DNA of 64,000 bases from JACRPH01 sp041665465 (GTDB lineage: Archaea; Nanobdellota; Nanobdellia; Woesearchaeales; GW2011-AR9): positions 1,302,001 to 1,366,000 of the forward strand of contig JBAYIU010000001.1 in assembly GCA_041665465.1 (NCBI GenBank). The letters are read 5' to 3'. The translations under genes were made by a program, and so were the position numbers. Shown here in pieces: positions 52,792 through 61,472 of the stretch. The notes below the pieces were generated by a model that saw only the letters and a program-made list of their open reading frames with translations, had not been told where the DNA came from and made no database searches. Positions within the stretch are counted from its first letter, which is position 1. The number at the start of each line of letters is the position of its first letter.

Positions 52792-53207
52792 TCATCATTA
52801 TTGATGTTAATATTCTTCTTTCTGCTTTAATTAAAGATTCAACTACTCGAGCTTTAATTCTCACTTCAGGCCAGGAATTTTATTTCCCCGAAAAGTCTAT
52901 GCAGAAGATTAGAAAGTATAAGCAATATATTAAAGAGAAGTCGGGGCTCTCAGATTTAGAATTTTTGAAGTTGTTTCATATCTTGATGAAATTTATAAAA
53001 ATAATCCCTGATGAAGACTTGTTAGAAGAATGGGATAACGCCAAAAGGATTATGGAACATATTGATCTAGAAGATGTAACTTTTATTGCTGCAGCTTTAA
53101 GCCAAGAAGAAGCAATTATTTGGTCAGATGATCGTCATTTCGAGAAACAGAATGCAGTCATTACATTAAAAACAAAAGACGTGATTGATTTATTCAATAG
53201 TGGATGA
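52788..53207 (+). CDS. PIN-domain toxin (VapC-like)
   Basis: 139 residues. IIDVNILLSAL (Asp6), the later DLEDVTFIAAAL and WSDDRHF (acidic residues) fit the metal-binding quartet of PIN-domain RNases. Translational coupling (ATGA) to a ribbon-helix-helix gene supports a toxin-antitoxin pair. Targets in VapC families are tRNA or rRNA; not determined here. Confidence 0.8.
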   Translation: MIIIIDVNILLSALIKDSTTRALILTSGQEFYFPEKSMQKIRKYKQYIKEKSGLSDLEFLKLFHILMKFIKIIPDEDLLEEWDNAKRIMEHIDLEDVTFIAAALSQEEAIIWSDDRHFEKQNAVITLKTKDVIDLFNSG

Positions 53208-53269
53208 AGTATTCTATCGAGCGAAATAGAAGTTGTGTGATGGGTCTTCTCACTTTAACCTCTCCAAAA

Positions 53270-54067
53270 TTATTTCTTCTTGAGAATTCTCAGGCTATCT
53301 TCAAGTTGTCTTAGTCCTTCTTCTGGAGTGCAACCATTTCCTTTTGCCTTGGGTTCATCAGCTAAGTTAGGAAAGATATACCTGCAAGTTTCTCGACAAG
53401 TATCTTCTACTGTCTCTACTAATGATACGCGTCCATCAATAATTTGTTTATCAGATGGTTCTAAAGTAGTATTCCCTAATAATAATTCGTAAGTTCTCTT
53501 AACTTTACAAACCCTAGATCTTTTATCTTCTCCATCTGTATCAAAATCCATTCCTTTTTCTGTTAGTCTAATGTTAATATCTGGAATTTTAATTTCTCCT
53601 GTAGGATTAAAGGAATAAACTCCTTCTCCTAATGATTGAGTTGAGTAAACCGGAGACCCTTTTGGTCTGAAACTGAACTCTGTGTGAGATCCTGTCATTT
53701 CACAAATGTCTATCTTTCCTGCCCCATTTAAACTATTCCAAAAATAATCATCTAAAGAATTACCTTCTCGATATAAACGTGAGTCCCATGCTCTTAATCC
53801 TTTAGGATAAGAGAGGTTATTTGCACGCAGATCCACTTTTTTATCATAATAACTTTCTAAAGATTTTCTTGCTAATTCAGCAGCAGTGCTTTGAGTATAA
53901 AATACAGTATTATATCTTTGAGTAATTGCGGCCTTTTTAGTTTCTGAAGTTATTCCTTCTTTAGCATCGGAGTAATCTGCTACTGCGGGAATTCCAAAAT
54001 ACAGTCCTATTCCTATGATTGATGACCCCACCAAGGTAAGAATAATATTTCTTAAACTTTCACTCAT
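53270..54067 (-). CDS. Membrane-anchored secreted orphan protein
   Basis: 265 residues from the ATG at 54067, seven bases after GGAGG; a longer frame overlaps the upstream gene. One TM helix (about 8-28) and then a large external domain with a DTDGED acidic stretch and six Cys, several in CRETC/CRYIF spacing near the C-terminus. Second gene of a two-gene operon. No family recognised. Confidence 0.55.
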   Translation of the reverse strand: MSESLRNIILTLVGSSIIGIGLYFGIPAVADYSDAKEGITSETKKAAITQRYNTVFYTQSTAAELARKSLESYYDKKVDLRANNLSYPKGLRAWDSRLYREGNSLDDYFWNSLNGAGKIDICEMTGSHTEFSFRPKGSPVYSTQSLGEGVYSFNPTGEIKIPDINIRLTEKGMDFDTDGEDKRSRVCKVKRTYELLLGNTTLEPSDKQIIDGRVSLVETVEDTCRETCRYIFPNLADEPKAKGNGCTPEEGLRQLEDSLRILKKK

Positions 54068-54071
54068 TCTT

Positions 54072-54857
54072 CTAACCTCCGCATCTTCTCTCGAAGAAAG
54101 TGTATTGTAATTCTTGTTCTTTGGCTGTTTCTTCATCTCGACATTGGGTAGTGTAAGGACAGAACTGCTCTTCTAAATCTTCGAGCATATCCCCCCCAAC
54201 ACCCAAATTGGTCATTTGAACATAATGATTCCAGTAATCCTGGTTTGTCCTGTCCATCTCTTTGCTAATCCTTACCTCTACTTTGTTGTCTTTTAAACCG
54301 GGAAAGACATAAGTTAATGATGTAGCTACTCCTATCTCCAAATTTAAACTGTCACCTTCTTGTCTAAGATATGCATATTTGTTATTAAAAGTAAAAGAGG
54401 TGAATAAGTAGAAGTCTCCTCCAAAACTAAGAGTACTATCGCGGGTATCTTCAAATCTATGCTCTCTTTCTTCTCTTGACTGGTGTTTATAATATGAGGG
54501 AGATTCCTTTGTTAAATACATATATCTAGTAGTACTTCCAAATTCGCCATAGTATGTGGAAGAATCTTTTCCTATATCATCTACCCTTCTTCCATTATAA
54601 TCTAGTATACATCGTGTTAATCTAGCGGGTAAAGAGTCTTGATTAACTATTTTCAAAAGGTTATCTCTTCTTCTTGTTTCTTGTTCGTTCTCATGCTTTT
54701 GAATCGCTTCTGTTGAAGCTTCGATTCTAACTTCTTTTCGATTATTGGGATCATCAAAATAACAATCATCTCCTTTAGAATAGTCCGCAATAGCTATTGT
54801 TAATTGTAATCCTAATAATGCGCCCATAATCCCAATTGATCTGTTAAGGTTATTCAT
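54072..54857 (-). CDS. Secreted orphan protein
   Basis: 261 residues with a signal peptide (about 1-24, GLQLTIAIADYS). The mature protein is polar, with five Cys (two in DDCYFDD-type positions, others in CPYTTQC and CGG) and many aromatic residues. It precedes the anchored protein gene by four bases; the two may form a complex outside the cell. Confidence 0.55.
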   Translation of the reverse strand: MNNLNRSIGIMGALLGLQLTIAIADYSKGDDCYFDDPNNRKEVRIEASTEAIQKHENEQETRRRDNLLKIVNQDSLPARLTRCILDYNGRRVDDIGKDSSTYYGEFGSTTRYMYLTKESPSYYKHQSREEREHRFEDTRDSTLSFGGDFYLFTSFTFNNKYAYLRQEGDSLNLEIGVATSLTYVFPGLKDNKVEVRISKEMDRTNQDYWNHYVQMTNLGVGGDMLEDLEEQFCPYTTQCRDEETAKEQELQYTFFERRCGG

Positions 54858-54907
54858 TTTATTTCTTTATAGTAGCAACAAGCGCTAATTATAATCTTTT
54901 CCCTTAT

Positions 54908-54937
54908 AAATTATAATTTACCTTAAATTTATAATTT
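54908..54937. promoter_or_regulatory. AT-only palindromes upstream of the first AbrB-PhoU gene
   Basis: AAATTATAATTT (54908-54919) is a perfect 12-base palindrome; AAATTTATAATTT (54925-54937) is a near copy 17 bases on. They lie between the divergent secreted orphan and AbrB-PhoU genes. The second AbrB-PhoU gene also follows a perfect AT palindrome. Confidence 0.4.
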
Positions 54938-54977
54938 TTGAGAAAGATTTATTAATTAAGAATAATTCATTCTCCCC

Positions 54978-55838
54978 ATGAAACGGAAAATTATCCAATT
55001 AGCTGGAACAACCTTTGTGGTTAGTCTTCCTTTAAAGTGGATTAGGCAGATGAATGTAAAGAAAGGAGACGAAGTTAACTTAGAGATAAAAGGAAATTCG
55101 GCTATTTTGAAATTGGGATCAAATGATTCAGAAAGGAAGAGTAAAGAAATTGATGTTTCTGGAATGGGACAGAAACCTATTCAGAAGATGATTGCGGCAG
55201 CTTATAAAATTGGATATGATGATTTGATTATCAAGTTTAGAACTTCTAATGAGCTAGAAATGATTCATACTTATCTGAATGGCGGATTAATTGGTTTTGA
55301 GATTGTTGAAGAAAAGAATAATGTGGTGAAAGCCAGTTGTATCACTAAGGTTGATGAAGAAGAATTTAATATTATGTTGAAAAGAGCATTTTTGTTTATT
55401 ATAAATTTAGGGGAAGATTTAGTTAATATCCAAAACAAGCAGGAAATGGAGAAAATCATTCTTCGAGACAGTTCCATTAATCGGATCATGGATTTCTGTC
55501 GAAGAACAGTAAATAAGAATCCTGATTCTCGAGAGCGGTCAACGGTTTTATATTACATTATGGAAGAATTAGAACGGATTGGTGATTTATACTGTGAAAT
55601 TGCCGAAGAGATAATGAACTCCAAGAACAAGAATATCCTTCCGGAGATTAATGCTTATTTTAGAGATTTCTATAATTTGTTTTATAAATTCGATTTAGAT
55701 TGTGTAAAATCATTTTTGGAGAGAAAAAAACCATTGCTTAAAAAGATAAAATACTTTCATAAAATAGATTATTTATGTGAACAGTTAATCAAGAAGATCT
55801 ACGATTTAAACGGTCCATTGATGATGTTGAATCTATAA
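54978..55838 (+). CDS. AbrB-PhoU fusion regulator, paralogue 1
   Basis: 286 residues. The N-terminus (KIIQLAGTTFVVSLPLKWIRQMNVKKGDEVNLE, about 3-37) is a swapped-hairpin AbrB/MazE-type DNA-binding domain. Residues about 130-280 are PhoU-like helices. Such proteins are the archaeal form of phosphate uptake regulators. No phosphate transporter or kinase is nearby. Its 3' end overlaps the convergent kinase-like gene by six bases. Confidence 0.82.
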   Translation: MKRKIIQLAGTTFVVSLPLKWIRQMNVKKGDEVNLEIKGNSAILKLGSNDSERKSKEIDVSGMGQKPIQKMIAAAYKIGYDDLIIKFRTSNELEMIHTYLNGGLIGFEIVEEKNNVVKASCITKVDEEEFNIMLKRAFLFIINLGEDLVNIQNKQEMEKIILRDSSINRIMDFCRRTVNKNPDSRERSTVLYYIMEELERIGDLYCEIAEEIMNSKNKNILPEINAYFRDFYNLFYKFDLDCVKSFLERKKPLLKKIKYFHKIDYLCEQLIKKIYDLNGPLMMLNL

Positions 55839-57083
55839 TGTTATCCAATAGAAAGTTCTATTAGCATCTAAAGCGGGAAAGGAAGGAGGTTGACTAGCTT
55901 TTAAGTGGTCCAGATTCCTAACCTTGAACAATGCTTCTGTAGCGGAATATAATTCGTCCATGCTCAGCTTAGCACAACTTCTTCTTAGTTGTTCCAGATG
56001 TACCTCTAATCCTTTCTTAGCTTCATCTTTCCCTGCTAAGTAATTTATAGCATATTCATCAATAAAAGTCAATTCTTGATTTATATGTTCGATTTCAGTA
56101 AGATAACCAATTTCTCCTCTCCAGGTGTCAGCCCACTTTGGGCTTCCCCATTTTCTGGTAAGTTCAATTTCAAGAGATTCTAAGTTTTTATCTACATCTA
56201 GGGCCTGAACCCCAGACGCTGGGGATGGTGCTACCTGCTCTACAAAATGCGCTGAATAATGATCTAACAATCCTTCTCTTTCTGCTTCAGTTAGATTTAA
56301 TCTACGATCATAAAGTAATCGAGCTAAATCTGCAAATATCGTATTCACACCAAATTTTTTGGTATCACAAATGAAGGCTTCTTCTCCGATAATCACATTA
56401 GCAGCCTTAAGATCATTCACGGAAAGTGCTCTATAGAGATGACCTTCATCTGAGCTATAGCGTTGAAACGCTTCAACTAGTTTTGTTTCTATTAAAGAAT
56501 GATATGCTCCTATTGCGGTTAGAGCAAGAGAATGTAAAGGGGTTCCATCTACATTTCGTGGTTCTGTAGGACAATTTACTTCATAAGGGGGAGTAGAATA
56601 AGCACTGGCTTCTACTACTTCTCGAAAGAATTGGGCATTTAAGTTGAAAGTGGAATATAAGTTGATCAGGAAAGTAGTTCCAAAATCGGGCCCGAGAAAT
56701 CCAGAACGGTGTTCTGCTTCTGCTAATTTGCTTTTCTGATTGGATGCAAGCAAAGGTATAACTTTATCTCTAATAGCTTCTGCTTTATCCGTAACTTGAT
56801 CTAGGGGGGTTCCTTGACATTGTTTTGTTAGTAAGTAGATATTTCCCCCTGCTCTTTGTTCTTCATCAATTAAAACCACATTTCTTAGAAACTGTCCTGC
56901 TTGTTTCATCTTTCTAGCGCGATTCTGATTATGGTCATTGTCTTGCATTCTTTTAACAAAGAAGTTTCCTTGATCAGTATAAACTATATATGAATCACTA
57001 ACTCCTGCGCGCGGATTTACCTCTATCTTAAATTGAGTAACTTTATTTCTTTCAATAGCAGGTATAATTTCATCTAGTAACAT
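55833..57083 (-). CDS. Diverged kinase-fold protein (APH-like), long form
   Basis: 416 residues. VNDLKAANVII ... FICDTKKFG (about 224-246) resembles the catalytic loop and metal Asp of aminoglycoside/homoserine kinase folds, with Asn replacing Gly-His in HGD. SDSYIVYTDQGNFFVKRM near the N-terminus fits the nucleotide strand with the ATP Lys. FADLARLLYDR fits the next helix. The C-terminal 150 residues are helical. Active site partly conserved; function unknown. The shared promoter motif lies upstream. Confidence 0.6.
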   Translation of the reverse strand: MLLDEIIPAIERNKVTQFKIEVNPRAGVSDSYIVYTDQGNFFVKRMQDNDHNQNRARKMKQAGQFLRNVVLIDEEQRAGGNIYLLTKQCQGTPLDQVTDKAEAIRDKVIPLLASNQKSKLAEAEHRSGFLGPDFGTTFLINLYSTFNLNAQFFREVVEASAYSTPPYEVNCPTEPRNVDGTPLHSLALTAIGAYHSLIETKLVEAFQRYSSDEGHLYRALSVNDLKAANVIIGEEAFICDTKKFGVNTIFADLARLLYDRRLNLTEAEREGLLDHYSAHFVEQVAPSPASGVQALDVDKNLESLEIELTRKWGSPKWADTWRGEIGYLTEIEHINQELTFIDEYAINYLAGKDEAKKGLEVHLEQLRRSCAKLSMDELYSATEALFKVRNLDHLKASQPPSFPALDANRTFYWITL

Positions 57084-57129
57084 CTAGAGTTAAAACGTAT
57101 CTCTTATTTATAAACCTTTTGTGTTAATC

Positions 57130-57145
57130 ATTACTAATGAGTGAT
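57130..57145. promoter_or_regulatory. Shared promoter motif, copy 3
   Basis: ATTACTAATGAGTGAT, related to the copies at 37448-37463 and 46327-46342. It is about 20 bases upstream of the TATA element (GTTTATAAATAAG, about 57098-57110, minus strand) of the kinase-like gene at 55833-57083. Confidence 0.5.
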
Positions 57146-57176
57146 AAACTAAGGGCCTCTCTGTGATGAATTATTC

Positions 57177-57201
57177 TTTGTATACACATTTGCTATACAA
57201 A
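57177..57201. repeat. Inverted repeat between metK and the kinase-like gene
   Basis: TTTGTATA (57177-57184) and TATACAAA (57194-57201), perfect 8-bp arms with a 9-base centre. The surrounding 57084-57322 gap has no gene. It may be an operator or part of the metK 3' end. Confidence 0.4.
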
Positions 57202-57322
57202 TTATAAATAAGACCTATCAATCTGGTAACTTTAGCACAGAATCTGACGTCTTTACACCAAAATCCAAAAAAGTGTATATCCAAAAATAAATTAAAAATA
57301 AAAGTTTTTATCGTCAATAAAA

Positions 57323-58489
57323 CTACAATCCTGCCTCCTTCTTCAAGGTAGCTGCCTTATCCACTTTCTCCCAAGTGAAATCGGGATCTTCTCTACCAAA
57401 ATGACCATATGCAGCAGTCTTCTGATAAATAGGTCGACGTAAATTCAAACTGTCAATAATCCCTTTTGGAGTCAGCTTGAAATTATTTCTAACCAATTCA
57501 GAGATCTTCTCTTCAGGAATGCAATTGGTATCAAAACAATCCACTAATACTGAAACCGGTTCAGCTACCCCAATAGCGTAAGCTAACTGTACTTCACATT
57601 TCTCGGCCAATCCGGCTGCTACCACATTTTTAGCAATATATCTGCACATATAAGCAGCAGAACGATCTACTTTTGTGGGATCTTTTCCAGAGAATGCTCC
57701 TCCTCCATGTCGGCCCATTCCTCCATAAGTATCTACAATAATTTTTCTTCCGGTAACTCCCGCATCTCCTACTGGGCCTCCAATAACAAATCTTCCGGTT
57801 GGGTTGACAAAGAATTTTGTGTTCTGATCGATCCATTCGTTACAAATTGGCTTAATCACTTTCTCAATCACATCTCTTCGGATAGTTTCTAAATCTACGT
57901 CAGGATGATGTTGAGTTGAGATAACTACCGTATCAACTCGTTTAGGTTTCCCATCTACATATTCTACGGTTACTTGAGACTTTCCGTCAGGTCTAAGATA
58001 CCACACTTCTCCTCTTTTTCTAGCTGAAGCTAAACGTAAAGTTAATTTGTGTGCTAACATTATTGGTAAAGGCATAAGTTCAGGGGTTTCATTACAAGCG
58101 AAACCAAACATCATTCCTTGATCTCCTGCACCTTGTTCTTTATACAATCCTTCTCCTTCAGTAACTCCTTGAGAGATGTCTGGAGATTGTTCAGAAAGAG
58201 CGGCTAATACTCCACAAGTACTTCCGTCAAAACCATATTCTGGTTTATCATAACCTATTTTAATGATAGTGTCTCTGACAATTTTCTGTATGTCCACGTA
58301 AGTCTTAGTGGTAACTTCTCCTGCTACTACCACAAACCCGGTTTTGGTTAAGCATTCAATCCCTGCTCTGGAAAAAGGATCTTCTTTGTACATTGCATCC
58401 AAGATTCCGTCGCTGATTTGGTCACACATTTTATCAGGGTGACCTTCGGTTACACTTTCTGATGTAAATAAAAAGTTTTTATTGTTCAT
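57323..58489 (-). CDS. metK: S-adenosylmethionine synthetase, bacterial type
   Basis: 388 residues from the ATG at 58489, preceded by GGAGGG. GHPDK near the N-terminus, GAGDQGMMFGFA (about 121-132) and GGGAFSGKDPTKVDRSAAY are signatures of bacterial/eukaryotic MetK, not of the usual archaeal MAT family. It makes SAM from ATP and methionine. Length and all motifs are intact. Transfer from bacteria is likely. It is divergent from an XRE-CBS regulator with a perfect palindrome between. Confidence 0.96.
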   Translation of the reverse strand: MNNKNFLFTSESVTEGHPDKMCDQISDGILDAMYKEDPFSRAGIECLTKTGFVVVAGEVTTKTYVDIQKIVRDTIIKIGYDKPEYGFDGSTCGVLAALSEQSPDISQGVTEGEGLYKEQGAGDQGMMFGFACNETPELMPLPIMLAHKLTLRLASARKRGEVWYLRPDGKSQVTVEYVDGKPKRVDTVVISTQHHPDVDLETIRRDVIEKVIKPICNEWIDQNTKFFVNPTGRFVIGGPVGDAGVTGRKIIVDTYGGMGRHGGGAFSGKDPTKVDRSAAYMCRYIAKNVVAAGLAEKCEVQLAYAIGVAEPVSVLVDCFDTNCIPEEKISELVRNNFKLTPKGIIDSLNLRRPIYQKTAAYGHFGREDPDFTWEKVDKAATLKKEAGL

Positions 58490-58549
58490 AACAATCCCTC
58501 CGTTTTTTATGTCTTTACCGAGTATCACTATTAAGGTCTCTTGACAGTT

Positions 58550-58567
58550 ATATTCCAATAGGAATAT
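58550..58567. promoter_or_regulatory. Palindrome between metK and XRE-CBS regulator
   Basis: ATATTCC-AATA-GGAATAT has perfect 7-bp arms. It lies 61 bases before the metK ATG and directly upstream of the regulator TATA (AGAAATATTTATTA, about 58572-58585). Position and symmetry suit an XRE-type dimer controlling both genes. Confidence 0.6.
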
Positions 58568-58608
58568 TTTTAGAAATATTTATTAACTAGTGACAATAAT
58601 TATGGTTT

Positions 58609-59157
58609 ATGTTTCCTGCAATTACCGAAATTAAACGTCAAAGAAAGAGATTAGAAGTCAATCAGAAAGATCTTGCCTTTAAATCAGGTGTTTCTCAGAG
58701 CTTGATTGCAAAAATAGAATCCGGAAAAGTTGAACCTACTTATAGTAACGCAGTAAGAATATTTCAATCCTTAGAAGAACTAAGAGAGAAGGAAGAAGTT
58801 AAAGCTAAGGATGTAATGCATCCTAAGGTAACTTTTGTACCCTTTTCTGAACTTGTCTCAGAGATAATTAAGATTATGAAACAAAAAAGTATTTCTCAAT
58901 TACCGGTAATGAATAAAGATAAGGTCTGTGGTTTGATTACTGAAACCACTATACTTCAACATTTTTCTGAACATCCTGAGAACTTTTCTCATACCAAAGT
59001 AAATGAGATTATGGAAGATGCTCCTCCTATCGTTTCTAAAGAAACCGGATTAAGAATGTTGTTAGAATTTATTAAGACCAATCCAGTTATCTTAGTAGCA
59101 GAGAAAGGAGAAGTTTGTGGGATTATCTCTAAAGTTGATTTGTTAGGAAGAATATAA
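58609..59157 (+). CDS. XRE-family HTH regulator with CBS-domain pair
   Basis: 182 residues. XRE HTH (about 5-55; QKDLAFKSGVSQSLIAKIESGKVEPTYSNA), then two CBS domains (about 62-115 and 125-182; AKDVMHPKVTFVPF..., VNEIMEDAPPIVSKETGL). CBS pairs bind adenosyl ligands such as AMP, ATP or SAM. Leaderless start, about 25 bases after its TATA. Divergence from metK makes SAM a natural candidate ligand; that is inference. Confidence 0.85.
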   Translation: MFPAITEIKRQRKRLEVNQKDLAFKSGVSQSLIAKIESGKVEPTYSNAVRIFQSLEELREKEEVKAKDVMHPKVTFVPFSELVSEIIKIMKQKSISQLPVMNKDKVCGLITETTILQHFSEHPENFSHTKVNEIMEDAPPIVSKETGLRMLLEFIKTNPVILVAEKGEVCGIISKVDLLGRI

Positions 59158-59206
59158 AGATTGAATTACCCTAATTATTATAAATACTCCTTTTATCTCT
59201 TACCCT

Positions 59207-59566
59207 ATGGCTGTTGAATACCTTACTCTGCGTTTTGGAGATAATTTTAAGGGAAAAAAGAAAGGTAGCGAGAGAGCGATTGAAAAGTTAATGTCTCCTT
59301 TAGATAAAATTTGCGAAAGTTTTCATGGGGTAGAGCTTTGTTCTCAAAGCGACACTTTTCAATATGAGGCAGGTCTTGAGCCGATGCGGGTAACTAAAAG
59401 TTATTTAGTCGGGAAGTGTGCAGTTAAGAACGTAGTGGAATTGGGTGCTGGTTATCGTACTACTGAAGTGATTGGGTTATGGCATCAGCAGGATGAAGAG
59501 TTTATCGAAGTTTTAAGACAGTTCTATGGGGGAGTAGAGCCGCACAGAAATGTTATCTTAAAGTAA
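59207..59566 (+). CDS. Hypothetical small protein
   Basis: 119 residues, soluble, beta-rich C-terminal half (TKSYLVGKCAVKNVVELGAGYRTTEVIGLWHQ). Four Cys, no motif recognised. The radical SAM gene follows after 32 bases on the same strand. Confidence 0.5.
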   Translation: MAVEYLTLRFGDNFKGKKKGSERAIEKLMSPLDKICESFHGVELCSQSDTFQYEAGLEPMRVTKSYLVGKCAVKNVVELGAGYRTTEVIGLWHQQDEEFIEVLRQFYGGVEPHRNVILK

Positions 59567-59598
59567 AGTTTTATAAAATAGCTTCTCTAGACTATATT

Positions 59599-60831
59599 AT
59601 GGCTGAATTAAAGTTTAGTACTCTGGCATTCGAAGTTAAAAAAGAAGAACTAATAGTCAGATTGCTAAACTTGTTCCTTACTAAGATTCCTCTCTCTGAG
59701 TTAGAAGAAATCGGAAAGTTTAGACTTAAAGATGTACATACTTTAGACTTTAGTGAGAAGAATCAAAAGCGAGCAGAATTAAAATTCTCTTCGATTCTAG
59801 CTAAATATATGGATAACCTAACTAATTCTATTAATGGAAATAAAGCCGTTTACATTCATCAGAATTCTGATATTCCCTTAATCGGAAGTGTTGAATTCGG
59901 AATTGTGTACAGAAATACTTCTTTAATTGAGATTAAACCAGTAACTTCTTGCAACTTGAATTGCATTTATTGTTCTGTGGGAGAAGGAAAAGGATCAGAT
60001 AAAGTTGATTTTGTGGTGGAGAAGGATTATCTCGTTGAAGAGTTGCTTAAACTAATTGAATTTGTGGCTGAACCCGTAGAGGTTCATATCGGAGTACAAG
60101 GAGAACCTTTCTTGTATGCAGACTTACTTCCTTTGATTGAAGACTTACATGCCCAAGAATCAATTAAAATTGTCTCTATGGATACTAATTTTACTCTCGT
60201 TACAAGATCTATGATTGATAAGTTAAGTTCTTTCAAAAATAAACTAAGGTTGAATGTTTCTTTAGATTCTCTTAATCCGCAACTAGCTAAGAAGATGGCC
60301 GGAGCGGAATATAATGTTACTTACGTTACCGAAATGATTCGTTATGCTGCTTCTAAGGGAATTCATATCCTAATTGCTCCAGTATGTGTTCCGGGGTATA
60401 ATGACAAAGATATGGAAGAGATTGTTCGTTTTGTAAAGGAACTGGGATTAAAAGCTGGCGATAAGCATCCTATTATTGGTATTCAGAACTTCTTGAACTA
60501 CAAGACTGGAAGGAATCCTACTAAAGCTCGAGAATGGAAGGAATTCTATCAGATGATTTCTGATCTGGAGAAGAAAACTGGCGTCAAGTTAAAATTATCT
60601 CATGAAGATTTTGGTATCAGAAAGACTAAAGAGTTACCTAAGCCATTTGAATTAGATGAAGTGGTTACTGCTACGATTAAATGTCCAGATAGGTTTCCCC
60701 GTTCGGTGATTGCGGTAGCTAAAGATAGATGTATTTCTGTACCTGACTGTGTGTTTCAAAAGGATAAGAGGATTAAAGTTAAGATTTCTAGAGATAAGCA
60801 CAACATCTTTGCTGGTAAACTCGTAAAATAA
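59599..60831 (+). CDS. Radical SAM protein (COG2100-like)
   Basis: 410 residues. CNLNCIYC (Cys118, Cys122, Cys125) binds the 4Fe-4S cluster. GVQGEPFLY and LNVSLDSLNPQLAKKMAG are SAM-barrel motifs. The C-terminus has a Cys pair region (CPDRFP, CISVPDC) and a small basic beta domain of TRAM type (RIKVKISRDKHNIFAGKLV). Predicted Fe-S oxidoreductase of archaea, possibly acting on RNA in view of the TRAM-like tail. A diverged extra copy of its last 13 codons lies 97 bases downstream. Confidence 0.85.
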   Translation: MAELKFSTLAFEVKKEELIVRLLNLFLTKIPLSELEEIGKFRLKDVHTLDFSEKNQKRAELKFSSILAKYMDNLTNSINGNKAVYIHQNSDIPLIGSVEFGIVYRNTSLIEIKPVTSCNLNCIYCSVGEGKGSDKVDFVVEKDYLVEELLKLIEFVAEPVEVHIGVQGEPFLYADLLPLIEDLHAQESIKIVSMDTNFTLVTRSMIDKLSSFKNKLRLNVSLDSLNPQLAKKMAGAEYNVTYVTEMIRYAASKGIHILIAPVCVPGYNDKDMEEIVRFVKELGLKAGDKHPIIGIQNFLNYKTGRNPTKAREWKEFYQMISDLEKKTGVKLKLSHEDFGIRKTKELPKPFELDEVVTATIKCPDRFPRSVIAVAKDRCISVPDCVFQKDKRIKVKISRDKHNIFAGKLVK

Positions 60832-60884
60832 ATGTGGGGCTGAGTGTAACGAATGCCGCACTACGGGGGTCAACCGTAATTGGC

Positions 60885-60930
60885 CTAGAGATAAACATAA
60901 CCTATTTAGTGGGAAGTTAGTAAAATAAAA
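60885..60930 (+). pseudogene. Relic of a second radical SAM 3' end
   Basis: This segment aligns to 60788-60833. It would code RDKHNLFSGKLVK and stop, against RDKHNIFAGKLVK in the gene. Of about ten base changes most are third-position and both residue changes are conservative. The 52 bases between the copies are unrelated to the gene and contain ACGG/CCGT. It looks like the terminus of a diverged homologue. Confidence 0.75.
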
Positions 60931-60954
60931 AATAAAAATCTAATTTATTTTAAT

Positions 60955-61470
60955 CTATTGTTCATCCACCGTTTCTTTGTGGTCTGGATGTTCTTCCAGT
61001 TTCTGTAAGAGCTTTTGGCTGGTTTCATCTTTCCTTTTTTGATCTATTTCACATTCGTAGAATAAACCTTTTCCTCCCTTAGATGCAGTTGACAAATATT
61101 GATTGAATCTGTCCACAGCTTCTTTGTTAAGGACTAACCGGGTGTAAATTAATTCTTTATCCGTTCCATAAGCAGTATGGACGAAGTTTACATCATTATT
61201 GCATCCGTCATCATCAACAAAAATGTTCTCTCCTGGGTTGTCAAGATCAATTCGTAGATAGCATTTATCGGTTCCCTCATCTTTTTTAGATCCTAAATAT
61301 GTTGCATTGTGGGTGTACTCTGCTCTCTTTCCAGACGGTGAACCTAAGCATCCTCTTAATTCGCTTTCAATCTTATTATATGTTCTTCTTGGTTGTGGTG
61401 GTTGTCTACTACAACCAACGCTTCCTGCTAATACTATTGCACATAATCCTGTTAATATTGTTTTATTCAT
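60955..61470 (-). CDS. Lipoprotein-like secreted orphan
   Basis: 171 residues. Signal peptide with lipobox LAGSVGC (Cys about 20), then a polar domain with an acidic DDDGCNND stretch and a hydrophilic, Lys/Glu-rich C-terminus. Preceded by GGAGG. Third gene of a three-gene operon. Lipid attachment is predicted from the motif only. Confidence 0.65.
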   Translation of the reverse strand: MNKTILTGLCAIVLAGSVGCSRQPPQPRRTYNKIESELRGCLGSPSGKRAEYTHNATYLGSKKDEGTDKCYLRIDLDNPGENIFVDDDGCNNDVNFVHTAYGTDKELIYTRLVLNKEAVDRFNQYLSTASKGGKGLFYECEIDQKRKDETSQKLLQKLEEHPDHKETVDEQ

Positions 61471-61472
61471 TT

